Source: Actinomadura cremea
GTDB lineage: Bacteria; Actinomycetota; Actinomycetes; Streptosporangiales; Streptosporangiaceae
Direction of reading: 5' to 3'
Length of the DNA: 64,000 nt
Assembly (NCBI RefSeq): GCF_014648495.1
Contig: NZ_BMRF01000002.1
Coordinates: 186,001 to 250,000 of the forward strand
A model generated the notes under the pieces. That model saw only the letters and a list, made by a program, of their open reading frames with translations. It had not been told where the DNA came from and did not search any database. The translations under genes were made by a program, and so were the position numbers. This document shows, piece by piece, positions 9,257 to 19,326 of this stretch. The first letter of the stretch is position 1. The number at the start of each line of letters is the position of its first letter.

Positions 9257-10557
9257 AACGCCGACTGCGGGTGGCGCTGCTGGGCTGCGGCGTCGTCGGC
9301 ACGGAGGTCGTGCGGCTGCTGGACGAGCAGGCGGACGACCTGGCCGCGCGGGTGGGCGCGCCGCTGGAACTGGCCGGGATCGCCGTGCGGCGGCCCGACC
9401 GGGTGCGCGAGGGCGTCCCGGCCGACCTGGTCACGACGGACGCGCAGGCGCTGGTCACCCGGGACGACGTCGACATCGTCGTCGAGGTGATCGGCGGGAT
9501 CGAGCCGGCCCGGACGCTGCTGCTGGAGGCGATGAAGTCCGGCAAGTCCGTCATCACGGCGAACAAGGCGCTGCTGGCCGAGGACGGCGCGACGCTGTTC
9601 GCGGCGGCGCGGGAGTACGGCGCGGACCTGTACTACGAGGCTTCCGTGGCGGGCGCGATCCCGCTGCTGCGGCCGCTCCGGGAGTCGCTGGTCGGCGACC
9701 ACGTGCACCGGGTGCTGGGCATCGTGAACGGCACCACGAACTACATCCTCGACCAGATGGACACGCATGGCGCGGGGTTCAACGACGCTCTGGAAGAAGC
9801 CCAGGCGTTGGGGTTCGCCGAGGCGGATCCCACTGCCGACGTAGAGGGGTTCGACGCCGCCGCCAAGGCAGCCATCTTGGCGCAGCTCGCTTTCCATACG
9901 CCCGTTACCGCGGCCGATGTGCACCGTGAAGGCATCACCGAGGTCAGCCCAGGCGATGTGGCCGGCGCCAAGGGGATGGACTGCGTCGTCAAGCTGCTGG
10001 CCATATGCGAGCGCGTCCCGTCCGAGGACGGACGCAACGGGCGCGGGGTCTCGGTCCGCGTGTACCCGGCGATGATCCCGCGGTCGCACCCGCTCGCGAG
10101 CGTCCGGGACGCCTACAACGCGGTGTTCGTCGAGGCGGAGTCGGCCGGGTCGCTGATGTTCTACGGCGCGGGCGCGGGCGGCGCTCCGACGGCGTCGGCG
10201 ATCCTCGGCGACCTGGTCGCGGTGGCGCGCAACGTCGCCGGGGGCACGCCCGGCCCGGTCGAGGTGACGTACGCGAAGCTGCCGGTGCTGCCGATGGGCG
10301 AGACCGTCACCCGCTACTACATCCAGCTGGACGTGGCGGACGAGGCGGGCGTGCTCGCGACCGTCGCGGAGGAGTTCGCCCGGCACGAGGTGTCGATCCA
10401 GGCCGTCCGGCAGGTCGGGACGGGCGAGGACGCGCAGCTCGTCGTGGTGACGCACCGGGCGCCGGACGCCGCGCTGTCGGCGACGGTCGAGGGCCTGCGG
10501 GGCCTGTCGAGCGTCCGCGAGGTGGCGAGCGTCATGCGCGTCGAGGGCGAGGACTGA
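9253..10557 (+). CDS. hom: Homoserine dehydrogenase
   Basis: 434 aa. Reduces aspartate semialdehyde to homoserine with NAD(P)H, the branch point toward threonine and methionine. Rossmann motif GCGVVG at residues 11-16; [24 protein letters not shown] and the substrate site [11 protein letters not shown] follow. The C-terminal about 85 residues form an ACT domain ([17 protein letters not shown]), the usual site of threonine feedback. GTG start overlaps the lysA stop. Confidence 0.96.
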   Translation: MKRRLRVALLGCGVVGTEVVRLLDEQADDLAARVGAPLELAGIAVRRPDRVREGVPADLVTTDAQALVTRDDVDIVVEVIGGIEPARTLLLEAMKSGKSVITANKALLAEDGATLFAAAREYGADLYYEASVAGAIPLLRPLRESLVGDHVHRVLGIVNGTTNYILDQMDTHGAGFNDALEEAQALGFAEADPTADVEGFDAAAKAAILAQLAFHTPVTAADVHREGITEVSPGDVAGAKGMDCVVKLLAICERVPSEDGRNGRGVSVRVYPAMIPRSHPLASVRDAYNAVFVEAESAGSLMFYGAGAGGAPTASAILGDLVAVARNVAGGTPGPVEVTYAKLPVLPMGETVTRYYIQLDVADEAGVLATVAEEFARHEVSIQAVRQVGTGEDAQLVVVTHRAPDAALSATVEGLRGLSSVREVASVMRVEGED

Positions 10558-10581
10558 CGCGCGGCGCGAAAGCACTAGAAT
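10554..10581 (+). promoter_or_regulatory. Candidate thrC promoter
   Basis: CTGACG (10554-10559), 16-base spacer, TAGAAT (10576-10581), overlapping the hom stop codon. Predicted start near 10588 gives a leader of about 58 bases before thrC. Confidence 0.45.
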
Positions 10582-10645
10582 TCGCAAGACATCGCAGGTC
10601 GGTGCCGCGGTCCGGTCCGGACCGCAGGTCGGCAAGGAGAACGAC

Positions 10646-11713
10646 GTGAACCCGAACGCCCGCGCGTGGCGCGGCCTCATCGAGGAGTACCGTGACCGGC
10701 TCCCGGTGACGGAGAAGACGCCCGTCGTCACGCTGCTGGAGGGCGGCACGCCGCTCGTTCCGGCCCACCGGCTGTCCCAGCTGACCGGCTGCGAGGTGTA
10801 CCTGAAGGTCGAGGGCGCGAACCCGACCGGCTCCTTCAAGGACCGCGGCATGACGGTCGCGATCAGCAAGGCGGCCGAGGAGGGCGCGAAGGCGGTGATC
10901 TGCGCGTCCACCGGCAACACCTCGGCGTCGGCGGCGGCGTACGCGGTGCGGGCCGGGATGACGTGCGCGGTGCTGGTGCCGCAGGGCAAGATCGCGATGG
11001 GCAAGCTGGCGCAGGCGCTGGTGCACGGCGCGCGGCTGCTGCAGGTCGACGGCAACTTCGACGACTGCCTGGAGCTGGCCCAGAAGCTCGCGGTGGACTA
11101 CCCGGTCGCGCTGGTCAACTCGGTGAACAAGTACCGGCTGCAGGGGCAGAAGACGGGCGCGTTCGAGATCGTCGACGCGCTCGGCGACGCGCCGGACGTC
11201 CACTGCCTCCCGGTCGGCAACGCCGGCAACATCTCCGCCTACTGGATGGGTTACAAGGAGTACGCGGACGACGGGGAGTCGTCGCGGCGCCCGCGCATGC
11301 TGGGCTTCCAGGCGAGCGGCGCCGCGCCGTTCGTGAAGGGCGAGCCCGTCCTGAAGCCGCAGACGATCGCGACCGCGATCCGGATCGGCAACCCGGCGTC
11401 GTGGAACCTGGCGATCAACGCGCGGGACGAGTCGGGCGGTGCGATCGACTCGGTCACCGACCGGCAGATCCTCGCCGCGTACCGGCTGCTGGCCCGCGAG
11501 GAGGGCGTGTTCGTGGAGCCGGCGTCCGCGGCGAGCGTCGCGGGGCTGCTGCAGGCGACCGATCGGGGCGGCGTCGAGCGCGGCTCGAAGGTCGTCTGCA
11601 CGGTGACCGGAAACGGCCTCAAGGACCCCGACTGGGCGATCTCCGGGGCGCCCGCCCCGACGACCGTGAAGGTCGACGCGCACGCCGCCGCCTCCGCTCT
11701 GGGCCTCACCTAG
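10646..11713 (+). CDS. thrC: Threonine synthase
   Basis: 355 aa fold-type II PLP enzyme converting O-phosphohomoserine to threonine. The PLP lysine is K65 in [21 protein letters not shown] and [10 protein letters not shown] form the phosphate cup. Length matches the short bacterial form. GTG start with AAGGAG ribosome binding site at 10634-10639. The stop directly abuts the thrB ATG. Confidence 0.96.
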   Translation: MNPNARAWRGLIEEYRDRLPVTEKTPVVTLLEGGTPLVPAHRLSQLTGCEVYLKVEGANPTGSFKDRGMTVAISKAAEEGAKAVICASTGNTSASAAAYAVRAGMTCAVLVPQGKIAMGKLAQALVHGARLLQVDGNFDDCLELAQKLAVDYPVALVNSVNKYRLQGQKTGAFEIVDALGDAPDVHCLPVGNAGNISAYWMGYKEYADDGESSRRPRMLGFQASGAAPFVKGEPVLKPQTIATAIRIGNPASWNLAINARDESGGAIDSVTDRQILAAYRLLAREEGVFVEPASAASVAGLLQATDRGGVERGSKVVCTVTGNGLKDPDWAISGAPAPTTVKVDAHAAASALGLT

Positions 11714-12652
11714 ATGGGGTGGCCGCAGGCGCCGGTGACGGTGCGGACGCCCGCGACCAGCGCGAACCTGGGGCCGGGCTTCGACTCGCTGGGCCTCGCG
11801 CTGACGCTGCACGACGACGTCGAGGTCGCGGTGACCGGCGACCCGACCGCCATCGAGGTGGACGGCGAGGGCGCCGAGGTCGCCGACCGGGGCGAGCGGC
11901 ACCTGATCGTCACGACGCTGCGGGCCGGGTTCGACCGGCTCGCCGAGTTGGGCGCGTCGGGCCTGGAGCAACCGAAGGGCGTCCGGCTGCGGTGCCGTAA
12001 CCGGATCCCGCACAGCCGGGGTCTGGGGTCGTCGTCGGCCGCCATCATCGCCGGGCTCGTTGCCGCGCGCGCTCTGCATCCGGACGGTTCCCTGCTGGAC
12101 GACGACGAAGTGCTCCGGCTCGCGACCGAGATCGAGGGGCACCCCGACAACGTCGCACCGTGTCTCGCCGGGGGACTGACCGTCGCCTGGACGACCCCGG
12201 ACGGCCCGCGCCTCGTAAGGCTCGAACCACGGATCGACCACGTCGTCGCGTTCGTCCCCGAGCAACGATTGGCCACCGAGCGCGCGCGCGGGCTGCTGCC
12301 CGAGACCGTCCCGCACGCCGACGCCGCCGCGAACGCCGGACGGTCCGCGCTGCTCGTCGCCGCGCTCACCTCGGGGCTCGACGGCGTCCTCCTGGACGCC
12401 ACGGAGGACCGGCTGCACCAGGATTACCGGGCCCCCGCGATGCCGGAATCGGCGGCGCTCGTGGCGCGGTTGCGCGATGCCGGTGTACCCGCCGTGATTT
12501 CCGGGGCGGGACCTACTGTCCTGACCTTCACAACTGCATCACAAGTTGATTCGATGGAGCGCGAAGTGGGTAATGGGTGGCACGAACACCCGTTGCAGGT
12601 CGCGGGCCGCGGCGCGCACGTCGTGGCCGGTGAACCGCCCGTCCGGCCCTGA
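11714..12652 (+). CDS. thrB: Homoserine kinase
   Basis: 312 aa GHMP kinase phosphorylating homoserine. Motif 1 TSANLGPGFDSLG, the ATP-binding PHSRGLGSSSAAIIAG, and motif 3 VISGAGPTVLTF are all present. Starts immediately after the thrC stop with no gap, so it depends on thrC translation. Last gene of the threonine unit. Confidence 0.95.
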   Translation: MGWPQAPVTVRTPATSANLGPGFDSLGLALTLHDDVEVAVTGDPTAIEVDGEGAEVADRGERHLIVTTLRAGFDRLAELGASGLEQPKGVRLRCRNRIPHSRGLGSSSAAIIAGLVAARALHPDGSLLDDDEVLRLATEIEGHPDNVAPCLAGGLTVAWTTPDGPRLVRLEPRIDHVVAFVPEQRLATERARGLLPETVPHADAAANAGRSALLVAALTSGLDGVLLDATEDRLHQDYRAPAMPESAALVARLRDAGVPAVISGAGPTVLTFTTASQVDSMEREVGNGWHEHPLQVAGRGAHVVAGEPPVRP

Positions 12653-13107
12653 CCCCCGGCACCGCCGGAGCGTGCCCGCACACCGCTCCCACCGGTACCG
12701 GATCCGGCGAGATCCACCGAGGTAAAATGCGAAGACATCGACCTCTGGGGAATAGCAGTGCGCCCTGGTGATGTTAGGCTGAATGCCGCACCAGATGCCC
12801 CGTTCGGGGCAGCGTGCTCGTCAGCCGCGCGTCGCCAGATCGGCCCTTCGGCCGTGTCGGTCCCGCGTACTAGGCTTCCCGAGACCGTGACATCCCGATG
12901 TCAGGCATTCCAGCGAAACTTCGGACGTGGCGGGACCCGGGACACGCACGAGCGAACCGTCCCGACCATCATCTGGCTGTGCCCAGACATCGCGACTCGC
13001 GACCCCATCGTGAGTTGCGGAGCCCGACTCGGCGCCCCCGCCGGGCCGCACTACCGGGTTGACTGGCCGAACGCCGGCCAACACCCGCTCCCTGGGAAGG
13101 ACCCTTA
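12653..13107 (+). promoter_or_regulatory. 455-bp rho leader region
   Basis: No convincing gene. Contains a strong small hairpin TGCCCC-GTTC-GGGGCA at 12796-12811 and two TAGGCT -10-like boxes (12775-12780 and 12871-12876, the latter 18 bases after TTCGGC). Long leaders before rho are common and allow autoregulation in other bacteria (established); here that is inference. GGGAAGGA just before the GTG is the ribosome binding site. Confidence 0.4.
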
Positions 13108-15168
13108 GTGAGCGAATCCAGCGAACTCCTGACGGACGCGACGCCCGCCGCCGACGCCGGCGCGGAGCCCGCCGCCACCCCCCGGCGCCGCCGGCAGGGC
13201 ACCGGCCTGTCGGCCAAGGTGCTGCCGGAGCTGAAGCAGATCGCGTCCGATCTCGGTATCACCGGGACGACCGGGATGCGCAAGAGCCAGCTCATCGCCG
13301 CCATTCAGGAGAAGCAGGGCGGCGGCGGCCAGGAGCAGAGCTCGGCGGGAGGCGAGCAGGGAGCCGCCGCCCCGGCCAAGACCGAGCGTCCCCGGCGCAC
13401 CCGCACCGCCGCCAAGCGCGACGCGTCCGACGACAAGCCGGCGGCCGCCGCCGCCCCCGCGACCGAGCAGGCGCCGCCCGCCGACAAGGGCGCGGAGCAG
13501 GCGGAGCAGCCGCAGAAGGCCGCCGACAAGGCCGAGAAGGCGGACAAGGGTGACAAGGCGGAGAAGCCCGCCGAGAAGTCCGAGCGCGCCGACAAGGGGG
13601 AGCGCGGCGGACGGCAGAGCGCGCGCGCGGCGTCCGACGGCCGCGCCGACCGGCAGAACCGCGACACCGACGAGGCCGAGTCCCAGGGCGGCCGCGACCG
13701 CGGCGACAACCGCGACAACCGCGACGGCCAGGGCGGCCGCGAGCGCGGCGACAACCGCGAGGGCGGCGGCCGGCAGCGCCAGCGCGGCCGCGACCGCGAC
13801 GGCCAGGGCGGACGCCAGCGCGGCGACGGCCGCGACGGCCGCGACGGCCAGGGCGGCCAGGGCGGCCGCGACGGCCAGGGCGGGCGCGACGGCGGCCGCG
13901 AGCGCGACGGCCAGGGCGGCGGACGCCACGACGACGACGAGAGCGGCGGCCGGGGCCGGCGCGGGCGCCGGTTCCGGGAGCGCAACCGCGGCCGCGGCCG
14001 CGAGCGCTACGAGGAGCCGGTGGTCACCGAGGACGACGTCCTCATCCCGGTCGCGGGCATCCTCGACATCCTGGACAACTACGCGTTCGTCCGCACGACC
14101 GGCTACCTGCCGGGCCCGAACGACGTGTACGTCTCGCTGTCGCAGGTCCGCAAGAACGGCCTGCGCAAGGGCGACGTCATCACCGGCGCGGTGCGGCAGG
14201 CCCGCGAGGGCGAGCGGCGCGAGAAGTTCAACGCGCTCGTCCGGCTCGACACCGTCAACGGCATGGAGCCGGAGCAGTCCAAGGGCCGCGTCGACTTCTC
14301 CAAGCTGACCCCGCTGTACCCGCAGGAGCGGCTGCGCCTCGAGTCCGACCCGGGCGTCCTGACGACCCGGATCATCGACCTCGTGTCGCCGATCGGCAAG
14401 GGGCAGCGCGGCCTGATCGTGTCGCCGCCCAAGGCCGGCAAGACGATGGTGCTCCAGGCGATCGCCAACGCGATCACCAAGAACAACCCGGAGTGCCACC
14501 TGATGGTCGTCCTGGTGGACGAGCGTCCGGAAGAGGTCACCGACATGCAGCGGACGGTGAAGGGGGAGGTCATCCACTCGACCTTCGACCGTCCCGCCGA
14601 GGACCACACCACGGTCGCCGAGCTGGCCATCGAGCGCGCCAAGCGCCTCGTCGAGCTGGGCCACGACGTCGTCGTGCTGCTCGACTCGATCACCCGGCTG
14701 GGCCGCGCCTACAACCTGGCGGCCCCGGCGTCCGGGCGGATCCTGTCCGGTGGCGTCGACTCGACCGCGCTGTACCCGCCGAAGCGCTTCTTCGGCGCCG
14801 CGCGCAACATCGAGAACGGCGGCTCGCTGACGATCCTCGCCACCGCCCTGGTCGAGACCGGGTCCCGGATGGACGAGGTCATCTTCGAGGAGTTCAAGGG
14901 CACCGGCAACATGGAGCTGAAGCTCAACCGGCAGCTCGCGGACAAGCGGATCTTCCCCGCAGTGGACGTCGACCAGTCCAGCACCCGCAAGGAGGAGATC
15001 CTCATGGCCCCCGAGGAGCTGCGGGTCGTCTGGCAGCTGCGCCGGGTGCTGCACGCGCTCGACACCCAGCAGGCGCTGGAACTCCTCATCGAGAAGATGA
15101 AGGAGACGAAGTCGAACGCCGAGTTCCTGCTGCAGGTGCAGAAGACGACGGTGTCCGACGACCGCTGA
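13108..15168 (+). CDS. rho: Transcription termination factor Rho
   Basis: 686 aa, against about 420 in E. coli. The Rho N-terminal helix bundle is at about 30-70 (VLPELKQIASDLGI). A disordered insert of about 230 residues follows, first Ala/Lys/Glu-rich, then Arg/Gly/Asp/Gln-rich with GRDGQGG repeats. The RNA-binding OB fold is at about 315-385 (GILDILDNYAFVRTTGYLPG). In the ATPase, the Walker A PPKAGKT is at 440-446 and Walker B is VVVLLDSITRL. The hexameric helicase ends transcription at unstructured C-rich RNA. The Arg/Gly insert is typical of high-GC actinobacteria and probably adds RNA affinity. Own leader, and a strong terminator follows. Confidence 0.97.
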   Translation: MSESSELLTDATPAADAGAEPAATPRRRRQGTGLSAKVLPELKQIASDLGITGTTGMRKSQLIAAIQEKQGGGGQEQSSAGGEQGAAAPAKTERPRRTRTAAKRDASDDKPAAAAAPATEQAPPADKGAEQAEQPQKAADKAEKADKGDKAEKPAEKSERADKGERGGRQSARAASDGRADRQNRDTDEAESQGGRDRGDNRDNRDGQGGRERGDNREGGGRQRQRGRDRDGQGGRQRGDGRDGRDGQGGQGGRDGQGGRDGGRERDGQGGGRHDDDESGGRGRRGRRFRERNRGRGRERYEEPVVTEDDVLIPVAGILDILDNYAFVRTTGYLPGPNDVYVSLSQVRKNGLRKGDVITGAVRQAREGERREKFNALVRLDTVNGMEPEQSKGRVDFSKLTPLYPQERLRLESDPGVLTTRIIDLVSPIGKGQRGLIVSPPKAGKTMVLQAIANAITKNNPECHLMVVLVDERPEEVTDMQRTVKGEVIHSTFDRPAEDHTTVAELAIERAKRLVELGHDVVVLLDSITRLGRAYNLAAPASGRILSGGVDSTALYPPKRFFGAARNIENGGSLTILATALVETGSRMDEVIFEEFKGTGNMELKLNRQLADKRIFPAVDVDQSSTRKEEILMAPEELRVVWQLRRVLHALDTQQALELLIEKMKETKSNAEFLLQVQKTTVSDDR
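13690..13925 (+). repeat. In-frame Arg/Gly/Asp repeats in rho
   Basis: Many copies of a CGCGACGGCCAGGGCGG-like unit encode GRDGQGG and variants (GRERGDNRE, GRDRDGQGG). Copy number is prone to slippage; this is the low-complexity RNA-binding-type insert of Rho. Confidence 0.8.
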
Positions 15169-15180
15169 GACCGCGCACGC

Positions 15181-15213
15181 ACGCCCCCGTCCGGTTCGTC
15201 CGGGCGGGGGCGT
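15181..15213 (+). terminator. rho terminator
   Basis: 14-bp GC stem (ACGCCCCCGTCCGG with CCGGGCGGGGGCGT, one G-U pair), loop TTCGT, 13 bases after the rho stop. Confidence 0.75.
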
Positions 15214-15241
15214 CGTCCGTCCGGGGACCCGGCGCTCCCAC

Positions 15242-15259
15242 GGTGGGGTTAACCCCACC
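15242..15259. promoter_or_regulatory. 18-bp perfect palindrome, candidate operator
   Basis: GGTGGGGTTAACCCCACC is a perfect inverted repeat centred on GTTAAC, 87 bases before the sensor kinase start. Its position suggests a site for a dimeric regulator, possibly the NarL-type protein encoded at 16984; that link is inferred. Confidence 0.45.
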
Positions 15260-15345
15260 CCGAAAGTACGGGTGGACGTCATGGCGGCCCGACCCCCCGT
15301 CGAGCACCCTTGAACCGTACGGTGGAAGAGCCACGGAGGGGTGAC

Positions 15346-16692
15346 ATGGGCGGGTTGAGCACGGCGCCGGGCGGCGCCATGACCGGCGGCGCCGGTTCGG
15401 GGCGATCCGTGGCGCGGGCATCGTGGCGCCCGATGGACATGGCGCGTTCGTCGCTCACCTGGCGCGCGGCGGCCTACCAGCTCGCCGGCCTGGGCTTCGG
15501 CCTCGCCTGGTTCGTCGTCCTGGTCACCGGCGTCTCGCTGTCGGTGGGCCTCCTCATCATCTGGGTCGGGATGCCGCTGGCCGCCCTGCTCCTCCTGCTG
15601 TGGCGAGGCGGCGCGATCTTCGAACGGCAGCTGCTGAAGGGCGCCTTCGGCATCACCATCCCGAGCCCCTACCGGCCGCTGCCGGACGGGCACCTGCTCA
15701 AGAAGCTGAAGGGCATGGCGGCCGACCCCGCCACCTGGAAGGACTTCGCGTACTTCGCGCTCCTGTTCCCCGTCACGCTCGTCGAGTTCACCGTGTCGGT
15801 CGCGCTCTGGGGCGCCGCCGCGGTCTTCCTCGTCGCGCCCCTGGTCGTCCTGCTCGGTGAGGACATGCGCGTCCAGCTGGGCGACCTGGTCACCTACCAC
15901 CCGCAGTCCGCCCTCGGTGCGGTGCCCGCCGTCGTGGCCGGCTGCGCCCTGGTCGTCCTGGCGATGTACGTGACCCGCGTGATGGCGCTCGGGCATGCCC
16001 TGTACGCGGTGTTCCTGCTCGGCCCGAACGCCTCCCAGACCGAGGCGCGGCGGCAGCAGGCCCGCGCGGACCGCCTGCAGGCCAGCCGCGCCCGGGGCGT
16101 GGACGCCGCCGAGTCCGAGCGGCGCCGCATCGAACGCGACCTGCACGACGGCGCCCAGCAGCGGCTGCTGGCCGTCGCGATGGACATCGGCCGGGCCCGC
16201 GCCAAGCTCGAGGACGACCCCGAGGGCGCTCGGGCGCTGATCGAGCAGGCCCACGCGGGCACCAAGGAGGCGATCTCCGAACTGCGCGACCTGGCCCGCG
16301 GCATCTACCCGGCCATCCTCACCGACCGCGGCCTCGACCCCGCCCTGTCCGGGCTCGCCGCCCGCGCGCCCGTCCCCGTGGAGGTCGACGTCGACCTCCC
16401 GGAGCGGCCCCCGGCCGCGGTCGAGAGCATCGCGTACTTCATCGTCGCCGAATCACTGACGAACATCGCGAAGTACGCCCGCGCCACGCGCGCGTCCGTC
16501 CGGGTGGCGCGCGAGGACGCCTGGGTCGTCGTCGAGGTCATCGACAACGGGGTGGGCGGCGCCGTCGCGGCCCCGGAGGGCGGCCTGGCCGGCCTCGCCG
16601 ACCGCGCCGCCACGATCGACGGAATGCTGATCGTCGACAGCCCGCCCGGCGGCCCCACGATCATCCGCGCCGACCTCCCCTGCACCTGGTAA
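15346..16692 (+). CDS. Two-component sensor histidine kinase (NarL/DesK type)
   Basis: 448 aa from the ATG with a GGAGGGG ribosome binding site at 15335; in-frame codons farther upstream lack one. The N-terminal about 210 residues contain four hydrophobic segments (VVLVTGVSLSVGLLIIW, FALLFPVTLVEFTVSVALWG, VVAGCALVVLAMYV among them) and match the putative sensor domain found in actinobacterial kinases. The HisKA_3 box ESERRRIERDLHDGAQQRL carries the phosphoacceptor His. The HATPase part has DNGVGG and GLAGLADRA. A membrane kinase whose stimulus is unknown; the cognate regulator is the next gene. Confidence 0.9.
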   Translation: MGGLSTAPGGAMTGGAGSGRSVARASWRPMDMARSSLTWRAAAYQLAGLGFGLAWFVVLVTGVSLSVGLLIIWVGMPLAALLLLLWRGGAIFERQLLKGAFGITIPSPYRPLPDGHLLKKLKGMAADPATWKDFAYFALLFPVTLVEFTVSVALWGAAAVFLVAPLVVLLGEDMRVQLGDLVTYHPQSALGAVPAVVAGCALVVLAMYVTRVMALGHALYAVFLLGPNASQTEARRQQARADRLQASRARGVDAAESERRRIERDLHDGAQQRLLAVAMDIGRARAKLEDDPEGARALIEQAHAGTKEAISELRDLARGIYPAILTDRGLDPALSGLAARAPVPVEVDVDLPERPPAAVESIAYFIVAESLTNIAKYARATRASVRVAREDAWVVVEVIDNGVGGAVAAPEGGLAGLADRAATIDGMLIVDSPPGGPTIIRADLPCTW

Positions 16693-16983
16693 CCAGACGA
16701 CGCTGCCGGTGCCGAGCCGGCCGGGGCCGAACCGGCCGGGGTTGCCCTCCGGGCCGGCGAAGTCGAGGCTTCTGAAGAACCTGGAGCGGATGTCGGCGTC
16801 AGTAGCCCGAACCCGGCTAACCGGGCCCGGCCCGCCTCCGCCGCCGCTCCCGCCCACCCTGGACGCCGCATGGCGCGCGTCCGGGGGGCGGGAGCCGTTC
16901 GCTCCTCCTCGGGTGGGAGGCGCGGGAGCAAGGTGGGGAGGGTGTGTGGCTCGCCTTCCGGTCCGCGCCCGGATAATGGGGAC

Positions 16984-17637
16984 ATGCGGGTTGTGATCGC
17001 CGAAGACTCGGTGCTGCTGCGCGAAGGGCTCGTCCGGCTGCTGGCCGATGCCGGGATCGAGACCGTCGCGACGGTCGGGGACGGCCCCGGCCTGATCGGC
17101 ATCGTCGAGGCGCACGGCCCCGAACTGGCGATCGTGGACGTGCGGATGCCGCCGTCGTTCACCGACGAGGGGCTGCGCGCGGCGCTGGCCGTCCGCGAGC
17201 GATGGCCGGGGATGCCGATCCTGGTGCTGTCGCAGTACGTGGAGGAGCGGTACGCCACCGACCTGATCGGCGGCGGTGCGGAAGGAGTCGGCTACCTGCT
17301 GAAGGAGCGGGTCGCGGACGTCGCCGACTTCATCGACGCGGTGCGCCGGATCGCCGCGGGCGGCACCGTCATCGACCCCGAGGTGATCGGCCAGCTGCTC
17401 GGCCGCCGCCGCGACGGCGACCCGCTGGAGGGGCTCACCCCCCGCGAGCGCGAGGTGCTCGCGCTGATGGCGCAGGGCCGGGCGAACGGCGCGATCGCGG
17501 CGGACCTGGTCGTCACCGAGGGGGCCGTCGAGAAGCACATCTCCAACATCTTCGCGAAGCTGCACCTGCAGCCCGCGCAGGGCGGGCACCGGCGGGTCAT
17601 GGCGGTCCTCACCTACCTGGGCCGCGCCGGCGGCTGA
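16984..17637 (+). CDS. NarL/LuxR-family response regulator
   Basis: 217 aa. Receiver 1-120 with EDSVLLREG acidic residues, phosphoacceptor Asp in LAIVDVRMPPSFTDEG, and the conserved Lys in YLLKERV. C-terminal LuxR helix-turn-helix is LTPREREVLALMAQG ... TEGAVEKHISNIFAKL. Partner of the kinase immediately upstream; the 291-base gap between them is GC-rich without a gene. A GATAAT box ends six bases before the ATG, so the mRNA may be leaderless. Confidence 0.9.
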   Translation: MRVVIAEDSVLLREGLVRLLADAGIETVATVGDGPGLIGIVEAHGPELAIVDVRMPPSFTDEGLRAALAVRERWPGMPILVLSQYVEERYATDLIGGGAEGVGYLLKERVADVADFIDAVRRIAAGGTVIDPEVIGQLLGRRRDGDPLEGLTPREREVLALMAQGRANGAIAADLVVTEGAVEKHISNIFAKLHLQPAQGGHRRVMAVLTYLGRAGG

Positions 17638-17654
17638 GGACGGGGACGCGCGCG

Positions 17655-17702
17655 GCGTCCATCGTCCTGCGTCCATCGTCCCGCGTGCGGCGTCCATCGT
17701 CC
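17655..17702 (+). repeat. Three 13-bp direct repeats
   Basis: GCGTCCATCGTCC occurs exactly three times at 17655, 17669 and 17690, just after the response regulator stop. No gene; role unknown. Confidence 0.7.
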
Positions 17703-17925
17703 TGTTCGGGCCGGACGACGGGCCGCGCGGGCCGCGCGAACCGTCCGGGCACGCCGGGAGATCGGGAATGCCCGGTGACCTCGGCACGTTCGGGTATCTG
17801 GCACACTTGGAGTGCAACCGCTGCGGTACCGGTTCACGCCTCCCACATCTTTCATGGCCCGCCATGCGAGCGCGGCCGTGCGTAGGAGGGGGCGCCCGGC
17901 GACCGCCTCAAGCGAGGAGAAACTC

Positions 17926-18144
17926 ATGAAGGCCGACATTCACCCCGAGTACGTGGTCACGACCGTGACGTGCACGTGCGGCAACACCTTCGAGACGCGC
18001 AGCACCGCCGCGAACGGTGTCATCCACGCGGACGTGTGCTCGAACTGCCACCCGTTCTACACGGGCAAGCAGAAGATCCTGGACACCGGTGGCCGGGTGG
18101 CGCGCTTCGAGCAGCGCTTCGGCAAGAAGAAGTCCGACAAGTAG
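17926..18144 (+). CDS. rpmE: 50S ribosomal protein L31 (zinc-binding form)
   Basis: 72 aa, starting at the ATG with GAGGAGA ribosome binding site at 17914-17920. The two cysteine pairs CTCG and CSNC mark the zinc-containing C+ form of L31; many bacteria swap it for a zinc-free paralogue under zinc starvation. Ends in a basic KKKSDK tail. Sits before prfA as in other actinobacteria. Confidence 0.96.
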   Translation: MKADIHPEYVVTTVTCTCGNTFETRSTAANGVIHADVCSNCHPFYTGKQKILDTGGRVARFEQRFGKKKSDK

Positions 18145-18167
18145 GACGAGCGCGCACCAGCGACCAG

Positions 18168-18204
18168 GGACGGTCCGGGGACCCGCGCGGTCTTCGGACC
18201 GTCC
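18168..18204 (+). terminator. Hairpin between rpmE and prfA
   Basis: 10-bp stem GGACGGTCCG/CGGACCGTCC with a 17-base loop in the 117-base rpmE-prfA gap. Could partly end rpmE transcripts; no T tract. Confidence 0.4.
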
Positions 18205-18261
18205 GAAGCCTGCATCCGGAGGCCGCCAGGGGTCCCCGGGCCGGAGCGGCCAGGACACACC

Positions 18262-19326
18262 GTGAATCTCGACGATCTGATCAGCGAATACGCGGGCATC
18301 GAGCAGCGGCTCGCGGATCCGTCCGTGCACGCCGACCAGGGACTCGCGCGGCGGCTCGGCAAGCGCTACGCGGAGCTGAAGCCCATCGTCGAGACGTACC
18401 GCTACTTCACCGCGACCGAGGACGACCTGGCCACCGCGCGGGAGCTGGCCGGCGAGGACGAGACGTTCGCCGCCGAGGCCACCGAGCTGGAGAAGCGCCG
18501 CGAGGAACTGGAGGAGCGGCTCCGGCGCCTGCTGGTGCCCCGCGACCCCAACGACGGCAAGGACGTCATCCTCGAGGTCAAGGCCGGTGAGGGCGGCGAG
18601 GAGTCGGCGCTGTTCGCGGGCGACCTGCTGCGCATGTACCTGCGGTACGCGGAGCGGATCGGCTGGAAGACCGAAGTCCTGAACTCGCACCCGTCCGACC
18701 TGGGCGGCTACAAGGACGTGACGGTCGCGGTGAAGGCGAAGGGCTCCCCGGAGGAGGGGGTCTGGACGCGCCTGAAGTTCGAGGGCGGCGTTCACCGGGT
18801 GCAGCGGGTTCCGGCCACGGAGTCGCAGGGACGGATCCACACGAGCGCGGTCGGTGTCCTGGTGACGCCCGAGGCCGAGGACGTGGACGTCCAGGTAGAC
18901 CCGAACGACCTGCGGATCGACGTTTACCGTTCGTCCGGTCCGGGTGGGCAGAGCGTCAACACCACCGACTCGGCCGTGCGCATCACGCACGTGCCCACGG
19001 GAGTCGTGGTGTCGTGCCAGAACGAGAAGAGCCAGCTCCAGAACAAGGAGCAGGCCCTGCGCATCCTGCGGTCCCGGCTGCTGGCCATGGCGCAGGAGGA
19101 GGCGGACGCGGCGGCGGCGGCCGAACGCAAGAGCCAGGTCCGCACGGTGGACCGCTCGGAACGGGTCCGCACCTACAACTATCCGGAGAACCGGATCTCC
19201 GACCATCGCGTCGGATACAAGGCCTACAACCTCGACCAAGTCCTGGACGGCGACCTGCACAACGTGACGCAGGCGCTCGTCGACGCCGACATGGAACGCC
19301 GACTGGCCGAAGCCCAGGAATCATGA
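18262..19326 (+). CDS. prfA: Peptide chain release factor 1
   Basis: 354 aa. Recognises UAA and UAG and triggers peptide release. The stop-codon recognition tripeptide PAT is at 184-186 and the catalytic GGQ at 228-230 ([10 protein letters not shown]). The N-terminal coiled coil ([15 protein letters not shown]) and C-terminal [14 protein letters not shown] are typical. GTG start. Overlaps prmC, whose product methylates this GGQ glutamine. Confidence 0.97.
   Translation: MNLDDLISEYAGIEQRLADPSVHADQGLARRLGKRYAELKPIVETYRYFTATEDDLATARELAGEDETFAAEATELEKRREELEERLRRLLVPRDPNDGKDVILEVKAGEGGEESALFAGDLLRMYLRYAERIGWKTEVLNSHPSDLGGYKDVTVAVKAKGSPEEGVWTRLKFEGGVHRVQRVPATESQGRIHTSAVGVLVTPEAEDVDVQVDPNDLRIDVYRSSGPGGQSVNTTDSAVRITHVPTGVVVSCQNEKSQLQNKEQALRILRSRLLAMAQEEADAAAAAERKSQVRTVDRSERVRTYNYPENRISDHRVGYKAYNLDQVLDGDLHNVTQALVDADMERRLAEAQES

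Noticed and set aside
13105-16254. 1049-aa open frame on the minus strand across rho and the kinase
   Set aside because: Low-complexity Ala/Arg/Leu product with no family; a GC-driven mirror of rho.
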